A stretch of DNA of 64,000 nt from Variovorax sp. OK212 (GCF_900112425.1 NZ_FOLP01000007.1:1-64000); one strand, 5' to 3'; shown: positions 16,122 to 24,707, counted from the first letter of the stretch. Numbers and translations are program-made. The notes: generated by a model not told the origin, from the letters alone.

Positions 16122-17386
16122 GGCTTGCCGAAGAAGGCGAGGGCGCGCGCCAGTTCGCGCTGGTCCCTGGCGGCGTCCGCCAGCGGCACGCCCGCTCGCG
16201 CGGCCGACCAGGCCTGCCGGATGCTGGTGACGCCCGCGGCCGCGCCGTCGGGGTGCGCGAGGATGCCGCCGCCCGCCATGAAGAGCAGGTCGTCGCTGCC
16301 GATGGCCTGCCAGGTCGCGGGCACGGTGCCGGCCCACTGGCCAGAGGAAAACGCCGGCATCACGCGGTCGTCCGCCGCATCGGTCAGCGGCGTGTAGCAG
16401 TCCTGCGCAGATTCGATGACTTCGCTGTCGGGTTGCGAGAACTTGCCCTGCAGTCCGTGCACATGCATGTGGTCCACGCCCGCCAGCCGCCACAGCGTCT
16501 GGTAGGCCTGGAACGAGATGCCCAGCAGCGGGTGCCGCGACAGCGCGCCATAGCCGTTGCGGTGCCCGTGCAGCGCCAGAGCGGTGTGCCGCCGCAGCGT
16601 CTGCATGCCCGAGTGGCCGCACCAGTTCAGGCTGGCCATCACGCAGGAGCCGCCTTCGCGCTCGACGAGGTCGGCGTGGCGCTTCATCGCGTCGGTCTCG
16701 TCGGTGATGTTGAACGCCACCATCACGTGCTTGCCGGTGCGCTGCTGGTGGTCGCGCACCACGGCCATCACGGCCGGCACGCGCTCGGCCAGCGGGGCGT
16801 GCGCGGGGTCGGCGCACACCTCGTCGTCCTTGATGAAATCGACGCCCGCGGCGCAGAGCCGGCCGACCAGCTCGGCGGTCTCCGAGGCGCTGAGGCCCAC
16901 GTTCGGCTTGATGATGGTGCCGACCAGCGCACCGCTCGCCACGCCGGTCGCGCGGCGCGTGCCTGCAATGCCCAGGCGCGGCATGTCGAATTGCGCGCGG
17001 TAGGCGGCAGGCACTTGCAGCGATTCGAGCCGCAGCCCGGTCACTTCGCCCAGGTCGTACAGGTTGCCCGACACGGTCGCGGCCAGCGTCGGCAGGTTCG
17101 CGCCGATGTTGGCTACCGGAAACGCGATGTCGACATGCGCGCGACGCCACGGTCCCTTCGCCCCTTTGCGTTCGAGCAGCGCGTTGGGCAGCGAAGGCAC
17201 GCTGGCCGAATCCAGCTCGGTGATGGCCTCGACCGTTGCGCGCGCCCGTGCGCGCAGCGCATCGGTCTCGCCTTCGACACGGGTAAAGGTGCCGCATGAC
17301 TGTTCGCCCGCCATCACCTCCGCCACGGCGGCCAGGTCGTGCGGCGTCTCGATGAGGTAGCGCGCGCGGATGCGTTCGGGCGCCAT
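16118..17386 (-). CDS. RuBisCO-like protein (form IV large-chain homologue)
   Basis: A 422-residue RuBisCO large-subunit homologue with N-terminal alpha/beta and C-terminal barrel domains. Active-site elements visible: K160 in GTIIKPNVGL (RuBisCO Lys175), the carbamylation triad in GVDFIKDDE (K186, D188, E189, matching Lys201/Asp203/Glu204), and K315 in GLQGKF (loop 6, Lys334 position). Retention of these residues suggests a real metal-dependent enolase, decarboxylase or transcarboxylase-type reaction. With the adjacent DUF1537 kinase it most resembles OiaX/OiaT-type enzymes acting on 3-oxo-isoapionate 4-phosphate, but assignment below the family level is inference. Carbon fixation is unlikely: there is no small subunit or phosphoribulokinase. 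A GTG at 17395, overlapping the upstream stop as GTGA, is an alternative start. Confidence 0.85.
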   Translation of the reverse strand: MAPERIRARYLIETPHDLAAVAEVMAGEQSCGTFTRVEGETDALRARARATVEAITELDSASVPSLPNALLERKGAKGPWRRAHVDIAFPVANIGANLPTLAATVSGNLYDLGEVTGLRLESLQVPAAYRAQFDMPRLGIAGTRRATGVASGALVGTIIKPNVGLSASETAELVGRLCAAGVDFIKDDEVCADPAHAPLAERVPAVMAVVRDHQQRTGKHVMVAFNITDETDAMKRHADLVEREGGSCVMASLNWCGHSGMQTLRRHTALALHGHRNGYGALSRHPLLGISFQAYQTLWRLAGVDHMHVHGLQGKFSQPDSEVIESAQDCYTPLTDAADDRVMPAFSSGQWAGTVPATWQAIGSDDLLFMAGGGILAHPDGAAAGVTSIRQAWSAARAGVPLADAARDQRELARALAFFGKP

Positions 17387-17391
17387 CGTGC

Positions 17392-17931
17392 TCACAGCTT
17401 GCTCAGGTCGGGAAAGGGCCGCACCGGCTCGCTGCCGTCCCAGCCTTCGGAGGCGCTGCGGATCAGGTCGAACATCTTGCCCTTCGGCCCGGCCACTTCC
17501 GACAGCTCGATGACGGTGCCCGGGTGGTACTCGGTGTCGAAGTAGATGAAGCGGCCGCGCTCGCCCACTTCGCCGCTCATCACGGGCTTGAAGCCTTGGT
17601 TGGTGAGGCGTGCCAGGTCGGCGTCGTAGTCGGCGGTCCAGTAGGCGACGTGCTGCAGCCCGGTGCGCCCGGCCTGCAGGAAGTCGCGGTACATCGAGGG
17701 CACGTCGTTGCGCGTCTGGATCAGCTCGACCTGCACGTAGCCCGAGTTGGCCAGCGCCACCGAGTTGTGCGGCTCGTGCGCCTCGCCGTTGTAGCGGTAG
17801 TTCTTGATGGGCACCTTGGGGTTGTAGAACCACGGGCCCACGCCCAGCTTGGTGCTCCAGTAGTCCATGGCGGCTTCGATGTCGTGCACGACATAGCCCA
17901 GTTGGCGGATCTCGCCGAGGAATCGACTCAT
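17392..17931 (-). CDS. VOC-superfamily metalloprotein (glyoxalase/dioxygenase fold)
   Basis: A 179-residue protein with two beta-alpha-beta-beta-beta modules of the vicinal oxygen chelate fold. Likely metal ligands are H16 (YVVHDIE), E69 (VQVELIQ), H94 (GLQHVAYW) and E142 (GTVIELSE), the usual H/E/H/E pattern, so it is probably catalytically active. Family members include isomerases, epimerases, lactoylglutathione lyases and extradiol dioxygenases. Lying between a TRAP transporter and a RuBisCO-like/kinase pair, it most plausibly isomerises or epimerises the imported sugar acid or an oxo intermediate. I cannot name the substrate. Confidence 0.8.
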   Translation of the reverse strand: MSRFLGEIRQLGYVVHDIEAAMDYWSTKLGVGPWFYNPKVPIKNYRYNGEAHEPHNSVALANSGYVQVELIQTRNDVPSMYRDFLQAGRTGLQHVAYWTADYDADLARLTNQGFKPVMSGEVGERGRFIYFDTEYHPGTVIELSEVAGPKGKMFDLIRSASEGWDGSEPVRPFPDLSKL

Positions 17932-17968
17932 TTCAGTTGGCTCCGTGGATGTGAGTGTGTTGTTGTGT

Positions 17969-19864
17969 TCAGAATTTCAGGAAGCCGGTCGAGAACCACG
18001 GAAACGCGGCCACGATCACCAGGCCGACCAGCATCGCGCCGATGTAGCCCCAGATGTGCTTGATGCCTTCGTCGGGGTTGACCTTGCTCACGGCGCACGC
18101 GCCGTAGTAGCCCACGCCGAAGGGCGGCGCGAACAGGCCGATGCCCATCGAGAAGATGACGACCATGGCGTAGTGCACCTCGTGCACGCCCGCGGCCTTG
18201 GCAATGGGAAACAGCAGCGGGCCGAACAGCACGATGGCCGGAATGCCTTCGAGCACGCTGCCCAGCACGATGAAGGCGACGATCGACACCGCCAGGAACC
18301 CGTAGGCCCCGCCGGGCAGCGTGCCCATCACCCGCGCCAGGTCCTGCGAGAAACCCGACTGCGTGAGGCCCCAGGCCATGGCGGTGGCGCAGCCCACGAT
18401 GAAGATGATGGCGCCAGACAGCGACGCGGTGTCGACCAGCATCGGCTTGAGCCGCTTCCAGTCGAACTGCCGGTACACCACCAGGCCCACGATGGCCGAG
18501 TAGACGATGCCGATGGTCGACACCTCGGTGGCGGTGGCCACGCCCTCGACCACGGCGGCACGGATCACGAAGGGCAGCAGCACCGCGGGCAGCGCGACCA
18601 TCAGCAGCTTGCCGATCTCGCGCTTGCTGTAGCGCTGCACGCCGCTCAGGTCTTCGCGGCGGTAGCGCCACCACACGACCGCGCACAGCGCCGCGCCCAG
18701 CACCACGGCCGGCAGCAGGCCGCCCGTGAACAGCGCGGCAATCGAGATGCCGGTGACCGAGCCGATGGTTATGAGCACGATCGACGGCGGAATGGTCTCG
18801 GTCTGCGCGCCGGTGGCCGACAGCAGCGCGACCAGGTCGCCGGGCTTGGCGCCGCGCTTGACCATCTCGGGGAACAGCACGGGCGCAATGGCCGCCATGT
18901 CGGCGATCTTCGAGCCCGAGATGCCCGACACCAGGTACATGGCGCCGATGAGCACGTAGGAGAGGCCACCGCGCACATGGCCCAGCAGGCTGGCCAGGAA
19001 CTGGATCATGGCGCGCGCCATGCCGGTCATTTCGATGAGCGCGCCCAGGAAGATGAACAGCGGCACCGCCAGCAGGATCAGGTGCGACATGCCTTCGTCG
19101 AGCCGCCCGACCATCACCAGCATGGGCGTGCGCGTGGTGAGCGCCAGGTAGCCGAAGGTGGCCAGCGCGAACGAGAACGCAATGGGCACGCCCGACAGCA
19201 CCGTGGCCGCCACGATGACCACGAAGAAGATCACCAGGTTGAACTTGCCGAGCGTGGCGAACAGCGGCGCCGCGAGCCAGAAGGCGCCGACCAGCGCGGC
19301 CATGCCGAGCAGGGCGACGGCAATCTGCCGGCCGGTGCACACGCGCAACAGGCGCAGCAGCGCCATCACCAGCATGATGCCGATGCCCGCCGGAATGGCC
19401 GCCGCGCGCCATGCGTTGCTGATCTCGAGCGCGGGCGTGACGATGAACGACTCTTCGTGCGCGTAGTCGATCGACGGCCAGATGATGAGCACCAGGAACG
19501 CGACCGACGCGGCAATGGCGAAGGCGTCGAGCATGGCGCGGGTCTGCGGTTGCACCTTCTGCACCAGCGCGGTCATGCGCATGTGCTCGCCGCGGCGCAG
19601 CGCCACCACGGCGCCCAGCATCGACAGCCACAGGAAGAGGATGGAGGCGAGCTCGTCCGACCACACCAGCGGCGCATGGAACACGTAGCGCGACACCACG
19701 CCGGCGAACAGCACGCAGATCTCGGCCAGCACCAGCAGCGCGGCCATGGCCTCCACCGCGCCGCCGATCGTCCGGTCGGCGCGCGCGGCCAGCGCGCTCA
19801 GCGGGTTGGCCGAAGGGCCCGCGCCCGCGAAGGTGGCCGCCTCGAAAGTCGATTCATGCGCCAT
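17969..19864 (-). CDS. TRAP transporter permease, fused DctQ-DctM type
   Basis: A 631-residue inner-membrane protein. Residues ~30-190 hold four hydrophobic segments of a DctQ-like small subunit (SRYVFHAPLVWSDELASILF is the typical W-S-D-E signature), and residues ~190-631 are a DctM-like large subunit with about 12 segments and the motifs SGVPIAFSFALATFGY, GSKIADMAA and LFAPPFGVGYYGAC. Fusion of both subunits occurs in many TRAP systems. It uses the sodium gradient to import the acid captured by the receptor encoded just upstream; its ATG (19864) starts six bases after the receptor stop. Substrate is inferred from the operon to be a sugar acid. Confidence 0.9.
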   Translation of the reverse strand: MAHESTFEAATFAGAGPSANPLSALAARADRTIGGAVEAMAALLVLAEICVLFAGVVSRYVFHAPLVWSDELASILFLWLSMLGAVVALRRGEHMRMTALVQKVQPQTRAMLDAFAIAASVAFLVLIIWPSIDYAHEESFIVTPALEISNAWRAAAIPAGIGIMLVMALLRLLRVCTGRQIAVALLGMAALVGAFWLAAPLFATLGKFNLVIFFVVIVAATVLSGVPIAFSFALATFGYLALTTRTPMLVMVGRLDEGMSHLILLAVPLFIFLGALIEMTGMARAMIQFLASLLGHVRGGLSYVLIGAMYLVSGISGSKIADMAAIAPVLFPEMVKRGAKPGDLVALLSATGAQTETIPPSIVLITIGSVTGISIAALFTGGLLPAVVLGAALCAVVWWRYRREDLSGVQRYSKREIGKLLMVALPAVLLPFVIRAAVVEGVATATEVSTIGIVYSAIVGLVVYRQFDWKRLKPMLVDTASLSGAIIFIVGCATAMAWGLTQSGFSQDLARVMGTLPGGAYGFLAVSIVAFIVLGSVLEGIPAIVLFGPLLFPIAKAAGVHEVHYAMVVIFSMGIGLFAPPFGVGYYGACAVSKVNPDEGIKHIWGYIGAMLVGLVIVAAFPWFSTGFLKF

Positions 19865-19870
19865 GGGTGA

Positions 19871-20890
19871 TCAGGCCAGCTTGCCGACCGCGCCTTCGAG
19901 CAGCGCCCAGGCCTCGGGGCCGAAGCGGCCCTTCCATTCGCCGTAGAAGCCCGACTCGCGCAGCTTGGCGCGAAAGCTGTCGGCGGTGGGGCGGTTGATG
20001 GCCAGGCCCTTGGCTTGGAGGTCGCCCACCACCGACTCGTTGAGCTTCTTGATGTCTTCGCGCTGCTGCATGCCGGCTTCGTTGATGGCGCGCGCCACGA
20101 TGGTCTTCAGGTCGTCGGGCAGCGCGTCCCAGGCGCGGCCGTTGGCAATGAACCAGTAGCCGTCCCAGATGTGGTTGGTCAGCGAGCAGAACTTCTGCAC
20201 CTCGAACAGCTTGGCCACCTGGATGATGGGCAGCGGGTTTTCCTGCGCGTCGACGATCCTGGTCTGCAGGGCCGAGTACACCTCGCTGAACTGCAGGCTG
20301 GCGGGCGCGGCGCCCAGGCCCTTGAACATCGAGATCGACAGCGGGCTCACGGGCACGCGGATCTTCAGGCCGTCCATGTCCTTGGCATTCGCCACCGCGG
20401 CCTTGCTGCTGGTGGTCTGGCGAAAGCCGTTGTCCCACATCTTCTCGAAGGCATACAGGCGCGACTTGGCGATGGCGCCACGCACGTGCGCGCCGAGCTT
20501 GCCGTCCATGGCGGCCCACACCTGGTTGTAGTCGCTGAAGGCGAAGCCCACCGCGTTGATGGCGGCCACCGGCACCAGCGTGGCAATGACCAGGGCCGAG
20601 GGCGTGAAGAACTCGATGCCGCCCGAGCGCACCTGCGCCAGCATGTCGGTGTCGCCGCCGAGCTGGTTGTTCGGGAAGATCTTGATCTCCACGCGGCCCT
20701 TGGTTTCCTTGGCGATGCGGTCGGCCGCCTCCTGCGCCCGCACATTCAGCGGATGGCTCAGCGGCAGGTTGTTGCCGTACTTGTACGAGAACTCGGCGGC
20801 GCGCGCGATGCGCGGCACGGCCGACACGATGCCGGCGGCGGGGAGGGCGGAAAGCGTGCGCAGGGCACTTCGGCGGGTCAGCGAGGTCAT
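19871..20890 (-). CDS. TRAP transporter solute receptor (DctP family)
   Basis: A 339-residue periplasmic binding protein. The ATG at 20890 is chosen because GGAGA stands at proper distance and the protein then starts MTSLTRRSALRTLSAL, a signal peptide with a Tat-like twin arginine, with cleavage near ARAAE. The mature part shows DctP features: LPLSHPLNVRAQEAADRI near the N-terminus, KIRVPVSPL (the conserved Arg that binds the substrate carboxylate) and VDAQENPL. An upstream in-frame start at 20953 would add 21 residues without signal character. First gene of the minus-strand operon, with promoter and probable operator directly upstream. The conserved carboxylate-binding Arg fits an acidic ligand. 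Confidence 0.9.
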   Translation of the reverse strand: MTSLTRRSALRTLSALPAAGIVSAVPRIARAAEFSYKYGNNLPLSHPLNVRAQEAADRIAKETKGRVEIKIFPNNQLGGDTDMLAQVRSGGIEFFTPSALVIATLVPVAAINAVGFAFSDYNQVWAAMDGKLGAHVRGAIAKSRLYAFEKMWDNGFRQTTSSKAAVANAKDMDGLKIRVPVSPLSISMFKGLGAAPASLQFSEVYSALQTRIVDAQENPLPIIQVAKLFEVQKFCSLTNHIWDGYWFIANGRAWDALPDDLKTIVARAINEAGMQQREDIKKLNESVVGDLQAKGLAINRPTADSFRAKLRESGFYGEWKGRFGPEAWALLEGAVGKLA

Positions 20891-20929
20891 GTGTGTCTTG
20901 TCTCCGTGAGTCTTCTGAGCTGGCGGTGT

Positions 20930-20955
20930 GAATGATGCAATCTGATGCACCATTC
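20930..20955. promoter_or_regulatory. Candidate operator (inverted repeat) for the LacI-type regulator
   Basis: GAATGATGCA (20930-20939) and TGCACCATTC (20946-20955) form a 10-6-10 inverted repeat with a single mismatch. It lies downstream of the predicted minus-strand promoter, between its -10 element and the TRAP receptor start, where a bound repressor would block transcription. The spacing is wider than in classical LacI/PurR operators, so the exact protein footprint is uncertain. Confidence 0.5.
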
Positions 20956-20971
20956 AATTCGAGTCACAGCG

Positions 20972-21000
20972 AAGATAAAAGCCTGCATGATCCGGGTCAA
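20972..21000 (-). promoter_or_regulatory. Candidate sigma-70 promoter of the TRAP/RuBisCO-like operon
   Basis: On the minus strand TTGACC (21000-20995) and TATCTT (20977-20972) stand 17 bases apart, a near-consensus sigma-70 arrangement. Transcription would start about 20965 and run through the inverted repeat at 20930-20955 before the ATG at 20890. Confidence 0.5.
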
Positions 21001-21025
21001 ACTTTTGGCTGATGGTTTTTGATGT

Positions 21026-22129
21026 ATGCGGGAAAACCCTTCAATCATTTCTGCGCCGGCTTCGGCACCTGTATCGGCAGCGGACACGGCGGCTTTGCCT
21101 GACGCGCGCCGCGCCCGCGTGGTCGACATCGCCCGCGCCGCGCAGGTCTCGACCGCCACGGTCGACCGCGTGCTCAACCGCCGCCCCGGCGTGCGCGACG
21201 CCACGGTGCAGCGCGTGCTCAAGGCCGCGGGCGAGCTCGACTACCTGCCGGGCCCCGAGCTGTACGCGGCGCTCACGCCGCCGCCGCTGCGGCTGGTGTT
21301 CCTGCTGCCGGCCGGCACCAACCGCTTCATCCGCATGCTGGGCGACATGGTGGGCTACTCGCAGGAGCACTGGGCGCCGTTCAACGTGCAGTGCCGCACG
21401 GTGTTCATCGAGAGCTTCAACCCGCACGAGCTGGCCGACGCCCTGCGCCGGCACGGCCAGCGCTGCGACGGCATCGCGATGATGGCGCTGGAGCACCCCG
21501 CGGTGCGCGAGGCGGTGGCCGCGCTGGCGGCGCGCGGGCTGCCGGTGGTCACGCTCATTTCGGACCTGTCGAACTCCGAGCGCGCGGCCTTCGTGGGGCT
21601 GGACAACCGCGCGGCCGGGCGCACGGCGGGCTACCTCATCGGGCGCTTCATCGGCGCGCGCACGGCCAAGGTCGCGCTCATCGCGGGCAGCCTGAGCTAC
21701 AAGGCGCACGAGGAACGCGAGGCCGGCTTCCTGCACGTCATCGACGAGATGTTCCCGCGGCTCGAGGTGGTGGGCCTGCGCGAAGGGCAGGACGACGCGG
21801 GCAAGAACTACCGCCAGACGCGCGCGCTGCTGGAGCAGCACCCCGACATGGGCGGCATCTACAACATCGGCGGCGCGTCGGACGGCGTGGCGCGCGCGCT
21901 GAAGGAAGCGGGGCGCGAGCAGAAGGTGGTCTTCATCGGCCACGGGCTGACGCCCGACACGCGCGCGCTGCTGATCGACGGCAGCATGGACGCGGTGATC
22001 ACCCAGAGCCCGCACACCACGCTGATGAGCTGCGTGCGCATCTTCACCAATCTGCGCGACAAGCGCGAGGCGCTGAGCGGCGTGGAGACCACGCGCAGCC
22101 AGGTGATCTTCAGGGAGAACCTGCCCTAG
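21026..22129 (+). CDS. LacI-family transcriptional regulator
   Basis: A 367-residue regulator, slightly longer than usual because of an ~25-residue Ala/Ser/Pro-rich N-terminal extension. The HTH and hinge helix read VVDIARAAQVSTATVDRVLN, then RRPGVRDATVQRVLKAA; the periplasmic-binding-like effector domain covers about residues 85-360. Transcribed away from the TRAP/VOC/RuBisCO-like/kinase operon with a 135-base shared control region, so it most likely represses that operon until a sugar-acid ligand binds. The VDRVLN-type hinge and a PBP domain lacking PurR-like residues place it among catabolic LacI members. Ligand unknown. Confidence 0.88.
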   Translation: MRENPSIISAPASAPVSAADTAALPDARRARVVDIARAAQVSTATVDRVLNRRPGVRDATVQRVLKAAGELDYLPGPELYAALTPPPLRLVFLLPAGTNRFIRMLGDMVGYSQEHWAPFNVQCRTVFIESFNPHELADALRRHGQRCDGIAMMALEHPAVREAVAALAARGLPVVTLISDLSNSERAAFVGLDNRAAGRTAGYLIGRFIGARTAKVALIAGSLSYKAHEEREAGFLHVIDEMFPRLEVVGLREGQDDAGKNYRQTRALLEQHPDMGGIYNIGGASDGVARALKEAGREQKVVFIGHGLTPDTRALLIDGSMDAVITQSPHTTLMSCVRIFTNLRDKREALSGVETTRSQVIFRENLP

Positions 22130-22130
22130 C

Positions 22131-22193
22131 CGACGCGCTTTCCGACGCGCTTTCCGCCAGCGCTTTCCGGCAGCGCTTTCCGGCAGTGCTTTC
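22131..22193. repeat. Five tandem 12-13-base repeats between convergent genes
   Basis: Units 22131-22142 and 22143-22154 are identical (CGACGCGCTTTC); 22155-22167, 22168-22180 and 22181-22193 are 13-base variants (CGCCAGCGCTTTC, CGGCAGCGCTTTC, CGGCAGTGCTTTC). They fill the whole 65-base gap between the LacI stop and the ABC exporter stop. No classical terminator hairpin was found there, so the array may have taken over the space of one or simply arisen by slippage. Confidence 0.8.
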
Positions 22194-22194
22194 T

Positions 22195-24045
22195 TCAGCC
22201 GTGCGCGCCGGCCGGCGCGGTCATGCGCTGCAGCAGCGGCTGGCGCGCCAGCACCGCGTCGCGCGGGCCGTGGTCGAGCACGCGGCCGGCCTCCATCAGC
22301 ACCACGGTGTCGAAGCGCTCCAGCAGGCTCAGCCGGTGGATCGATGCGATCACGCAGGCGTCGGGAAAGGCCTCGGCGATGCGTGCGAGCACGCGCGCCT
22401 CGGTGCTGGCGTCGAGCGCGCTGGTGGGCTCGTCGAGCAGCAGCAGCGAGCTGCCCTGCGCCGCGAGCACGCCGCGCGCCAGGCACAGCCGCTGGCGCTG
22501 GCCGCCCGACAGGTTGAAGCCGCGCTCCGACACGGCGGTGTCGAGGTTGCCGCTGGTGGCCTTCAGCACCTCGTCGAAGGTGCTGGTGCGCAGGGCCGCG
22601 AGCAGCAGCGCGTCGTCGCGCGGCTGGCCGAAGGCGAGGTTCTCGCGGACGCTGGCCTCGAAGAGCTCGGTTTCCTGCGGGATCAGCGTGGCCACGCGGC
22701 GCAGCCGGGCCCAGTCCATGGGCTGGCCGTCGAACAGCAGCGTGCCGCTGTGCGGCGGATACAGCCCGGCCAGCACGCGCAGCAGCGTGCTCTTGCCGCC
22801 GCCGCTCGGGCCGACCAGCGCCACGCGCTGGCCGCGGCGCAGCGTGAGCGCCACGTCGTGCAGGCCGCTGCGCGCGGGTTCGGTGCCGGTGTCGGCTTGG
22901 GCATCGGTCGGGATGTCGGCCGCCTCGGGCCACGCACCGCGCGCGGCGTAGCGCCACTGCAGCGCCTGGATGTCGAGCTGCCGCCACGGCGCGTCGGCAA
23001 GGATGCGTTCGCGCTCCGGCACCTGCTCGGGCGGCGCGGCGAGCACGTCGCCCGACGGCGCCTGCCAGATCGGCTCGGCGCTGCTGTAGTCGGTGTGCAT
23101 GCGCGCGAAGAAGCTGAAGTTGGCGGCCACCGAGGTGAGCACGCCCGCGGCCTGCTGCGCGTACTGGTAGATCATGAACACCGCGCCCAGCATCACCACC
23201 TGGCCCGGCGCGCGCGCCTGCCACACGTAGACCACCACCAGGCCCCAGGTCAGCGCCAGCCCCATCACGTCGACCGCGAACCACTTGCCTTCGTTCAGCA
23301 CCACGGTGCGCTTCAGCGGCAGCGAGATGGCCGCCATGCGCCGGCGCAGCAGCAGCCGCGACGCGCCCTGCAGGCGCAGGCCGATCACGGTCGAGGCGTT
23401 GCCCAGGAAGTCGAGCAGCGCGGCCACGTAGCGGCGGTCGGCGTCGTTCTCGGCGCGCGCCAGCTTCATCAGCGCGCGGTCGATGCGCACGATCACCAGC
23501 CCGATCAGCACGTAGCCCGCCAGCGCCGTCACGCCGCTGGTGCGCGACAGCAGCGCCAGCGCCACCAGCGGCCCGACGAAGTTGACGGCGTTGGTGAGCC
23601 AGATGAACTGGTTCTGCGCGAAGTCCGACAGCGCCCGGCTGGCCTGGTGCACGCGGTGCTGCAGCTCGCCCGAGTGGTGGCCGTCGTGCCAGGCCAGCGG
23701 CGCGCAGGCGATGCGCGCGTAGAGCTCGTCGGCCAGCCGCTCGCGCACCTTCATGCCGACGTTGCGCTCCAGGATGCGGCCGGGGCCGTGCAGCACCCAC
23801 GCGCCCACGCACACGCCGGCCAGCGTCGCGATCCAGCGGCCGGCGCCACCCAGGTTGCCGCGCTGCAGCGAGTTGATGGCCTGCCCGGCAAGGTAGGGCA
23901 GCGTGAGGCGGATGAGCTGCGACGAGGCCAGCAGCGCGGTGGCGCCCAGCAGCTGGCCGCGCGCGCCTTCGGCGAAGTGCCACAGCGCCACGTAGAGCTG
24001 GCGGATGGCGTTGCCGGGGTCGAGTTGCTTGTCGGGGGTCTGCAT
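22195..24045 (-). CDS. ABC exporter half-transporter (TMD-NBD fusion)
   Basis: A 616-residue protein: six-helix type-IV exporter membrane domain (residues ~20-320) followed by an ATPase domain with Walker A GPSGGGKST, signature LSGGQRQRL, Walker B SLLLLDEPTSALD and the H-loop IASIHR. It should act as a homodimer or heterodimer in the inner membrane. The linker between membrane and ATPase parts carries an unusual Pro/Ala/Asp-rich insert (DIPTDAQADTGTEP). The ATG at 24045 (MQTPDKQLD) is preferred over longer in-frame starts that would overlap the neighbour. It lies five bases behind the alkB-like gene and is probably co-transcribed with it. Substrate (lipid, peptide or drug) cannot be told from sequence. 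Confidence 0.88.
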   Translation of the reverse strand: MQTPDKQLDPGNAIRQLYVALWHFAEGARGQLLGATALLASSQLIRLTLPYLAGQAINSLQRGNLGGAGRWIATLAGVCVGAWVLHGPGRILERNVGMKVRERLADELYARIACAPLAWHDGHHSGELQHRVHQASRALSDFAQNQFIWLTNAVNFVGPLVALALLSRTSGVTALAGYVLIGLVIVRIDRALMKLARAENDADRRYVAALLDFLGNASTVIGLRLQGASRLLLRRRMAAISLPLKRTVVLNEGKWFAVDVMGLALTWGLVVVYVWQARAPGQVVMLGAVFMIYQYAQQAAGVLTSVAANFSFFARMHTDYSSAEPIWQAPSGDVLAAPPEQVPERERILADAPWRQLDIQALQWRYAARGAWPEAADIPTDAQADTGTEPARSGLHDVALTLRRGQRVALVGPSGGGKSTLLRVLAGLYPPHSGTLLFDGQPMDWARLRRVATLIPQETELFEASVRENLAFGQPRDDALLLAALRTSTFDEVLKATSGNLDTAVSERGFNLSGGQRQRLCLARGVLAAQGSSLLLLDEPTSALDASTEARVLARIAEAFPDACVIASIHRLSLLERFDTVVLMEAGRVLDHGPRDAVLARQPLLQRMTAPAGAHG

Positions 24046-24050
24046 GCGTG

Positions 24051-24707
24051 TCAGGCCGCTTTCCGGAATGTGAGGTTGATGCGAAGCGCACCCAGCAGCG
24101 GGTGCGGCTCTTCTTTCAGCGGCAGCACGCCGTGGTAGCGCAGCCGGTCTTCGCCGCCCCACACCACCACGTCGCCGTGCGCGAGCGGCACGCGCACGGC
24201 CTTGTCGGTGCGCGCCAGCCCGCCGAACAGGAACACCGCCGGCATGCCGAGCGACACCGAGACGATGGGCGCGCCGTAGTCGTGCTCGTCCTTGTCCTGG
24301 TGCAGCGACAGCCGCGCGCCGGGCGCGTAGCGGTTGACCAGGCAGGCGTCGGGCACGAAGCCGTCGAAGCCGGCCACGGCGGCGGCCTCACGCGCCAGCC
24401 GCGCGAAAGTCCCGGGCATGGGCGGCCAGGGCAGGCCGCTGTCGGGGTCGGTGGCGCTGTAGCGGTAGCCGCGCCGGTCGCTGGTCCAGCCCAGCGCGCC
24501 GCAGTTGGTGAGCGCCACGGACATGGTGAAGCCCCCGGGCGTGACGAGGTGGCGAAACGGCGCGCGCGCCGTCAGCGCGTCGATGGCCGGCAGCAGCGCA
24601 TCGACGAAGGGCAGGGCGAAGCCCGGCAGCACGAAGGCACCGGGACCGAGCGGCTCGCGCGCCTCGCGGGGCGGGTCGTCGAACAGGGCAAGCGTCATGC
24701 GGGACAT
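24051..24707 (-). CDS. alkB: AlkB-type 2-oxoglutarate/Fe(II) DNA repair dioxygenase
   Basis: A 218-residue protein that should oxidatively remove methyl groups from 1-meA/3-meC in DNA. The iron-binding HxD is in SLHQDKDEHD, the distal His in RYHGVLPL, and the 2-oxoglutarate-binding Arg in the C-terminal GALRINLTFRKA, all as in E. coli AlkB (216 residues). LTNCGALGWTSDRRGYRYS near residue 70 is also typical for the bacterial group. Start candidates are GTG 24713, ATG 24707 and ATG 24698; I use 24707. No ada or other alkylation gene is next to it; the pairing with an ABC exporter is unusual. Confidence 0.9.
   Translation of the reverse strand: MSRMTLALFDDPPREAREPLGPGAFVLPGFALPFVDALLPAIDALTARAPFRHLVTPGGFTMSVALTNCGALGWTSDRRGYRYSATDPDSGLPWPPMPGTFARLAREAAAVAGFDGFVPDACLVNRYAPGARLSLHQDKDEHDYGAPIVSVSLGMPAVFLFGGLARTDKAVRVPLAHGDVVVWGGEDRLRYHGVLPLKEEPHPLLGALRINLTFRKAA

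Noticed and set aside
16118..17386. RuBisCO-like gene as a carbon-fixation enzyme.
   Set aside because: No small subunit, activase or phosphoribulokinase nearby; the operon context with kinase and TRAP transporter points to sugar-acid catabolism.
17945..19870. A 641-codon plus-strand frame opposite the TRAP permease.
   Set aside because: His/Asp/Arg-rich mirror of membrane helices (Val/Leu/Ile codons read backwards); the minus-strand product is an unmistakable DctQM protein.
21041..24138. Long frames on both strands across the LacI and ABC exporter genes (21041-24091 minus, 21391-24138 plus).
   Set aside because: They span two real genes of opposite direction in other frames and show only low-complexity sequence.
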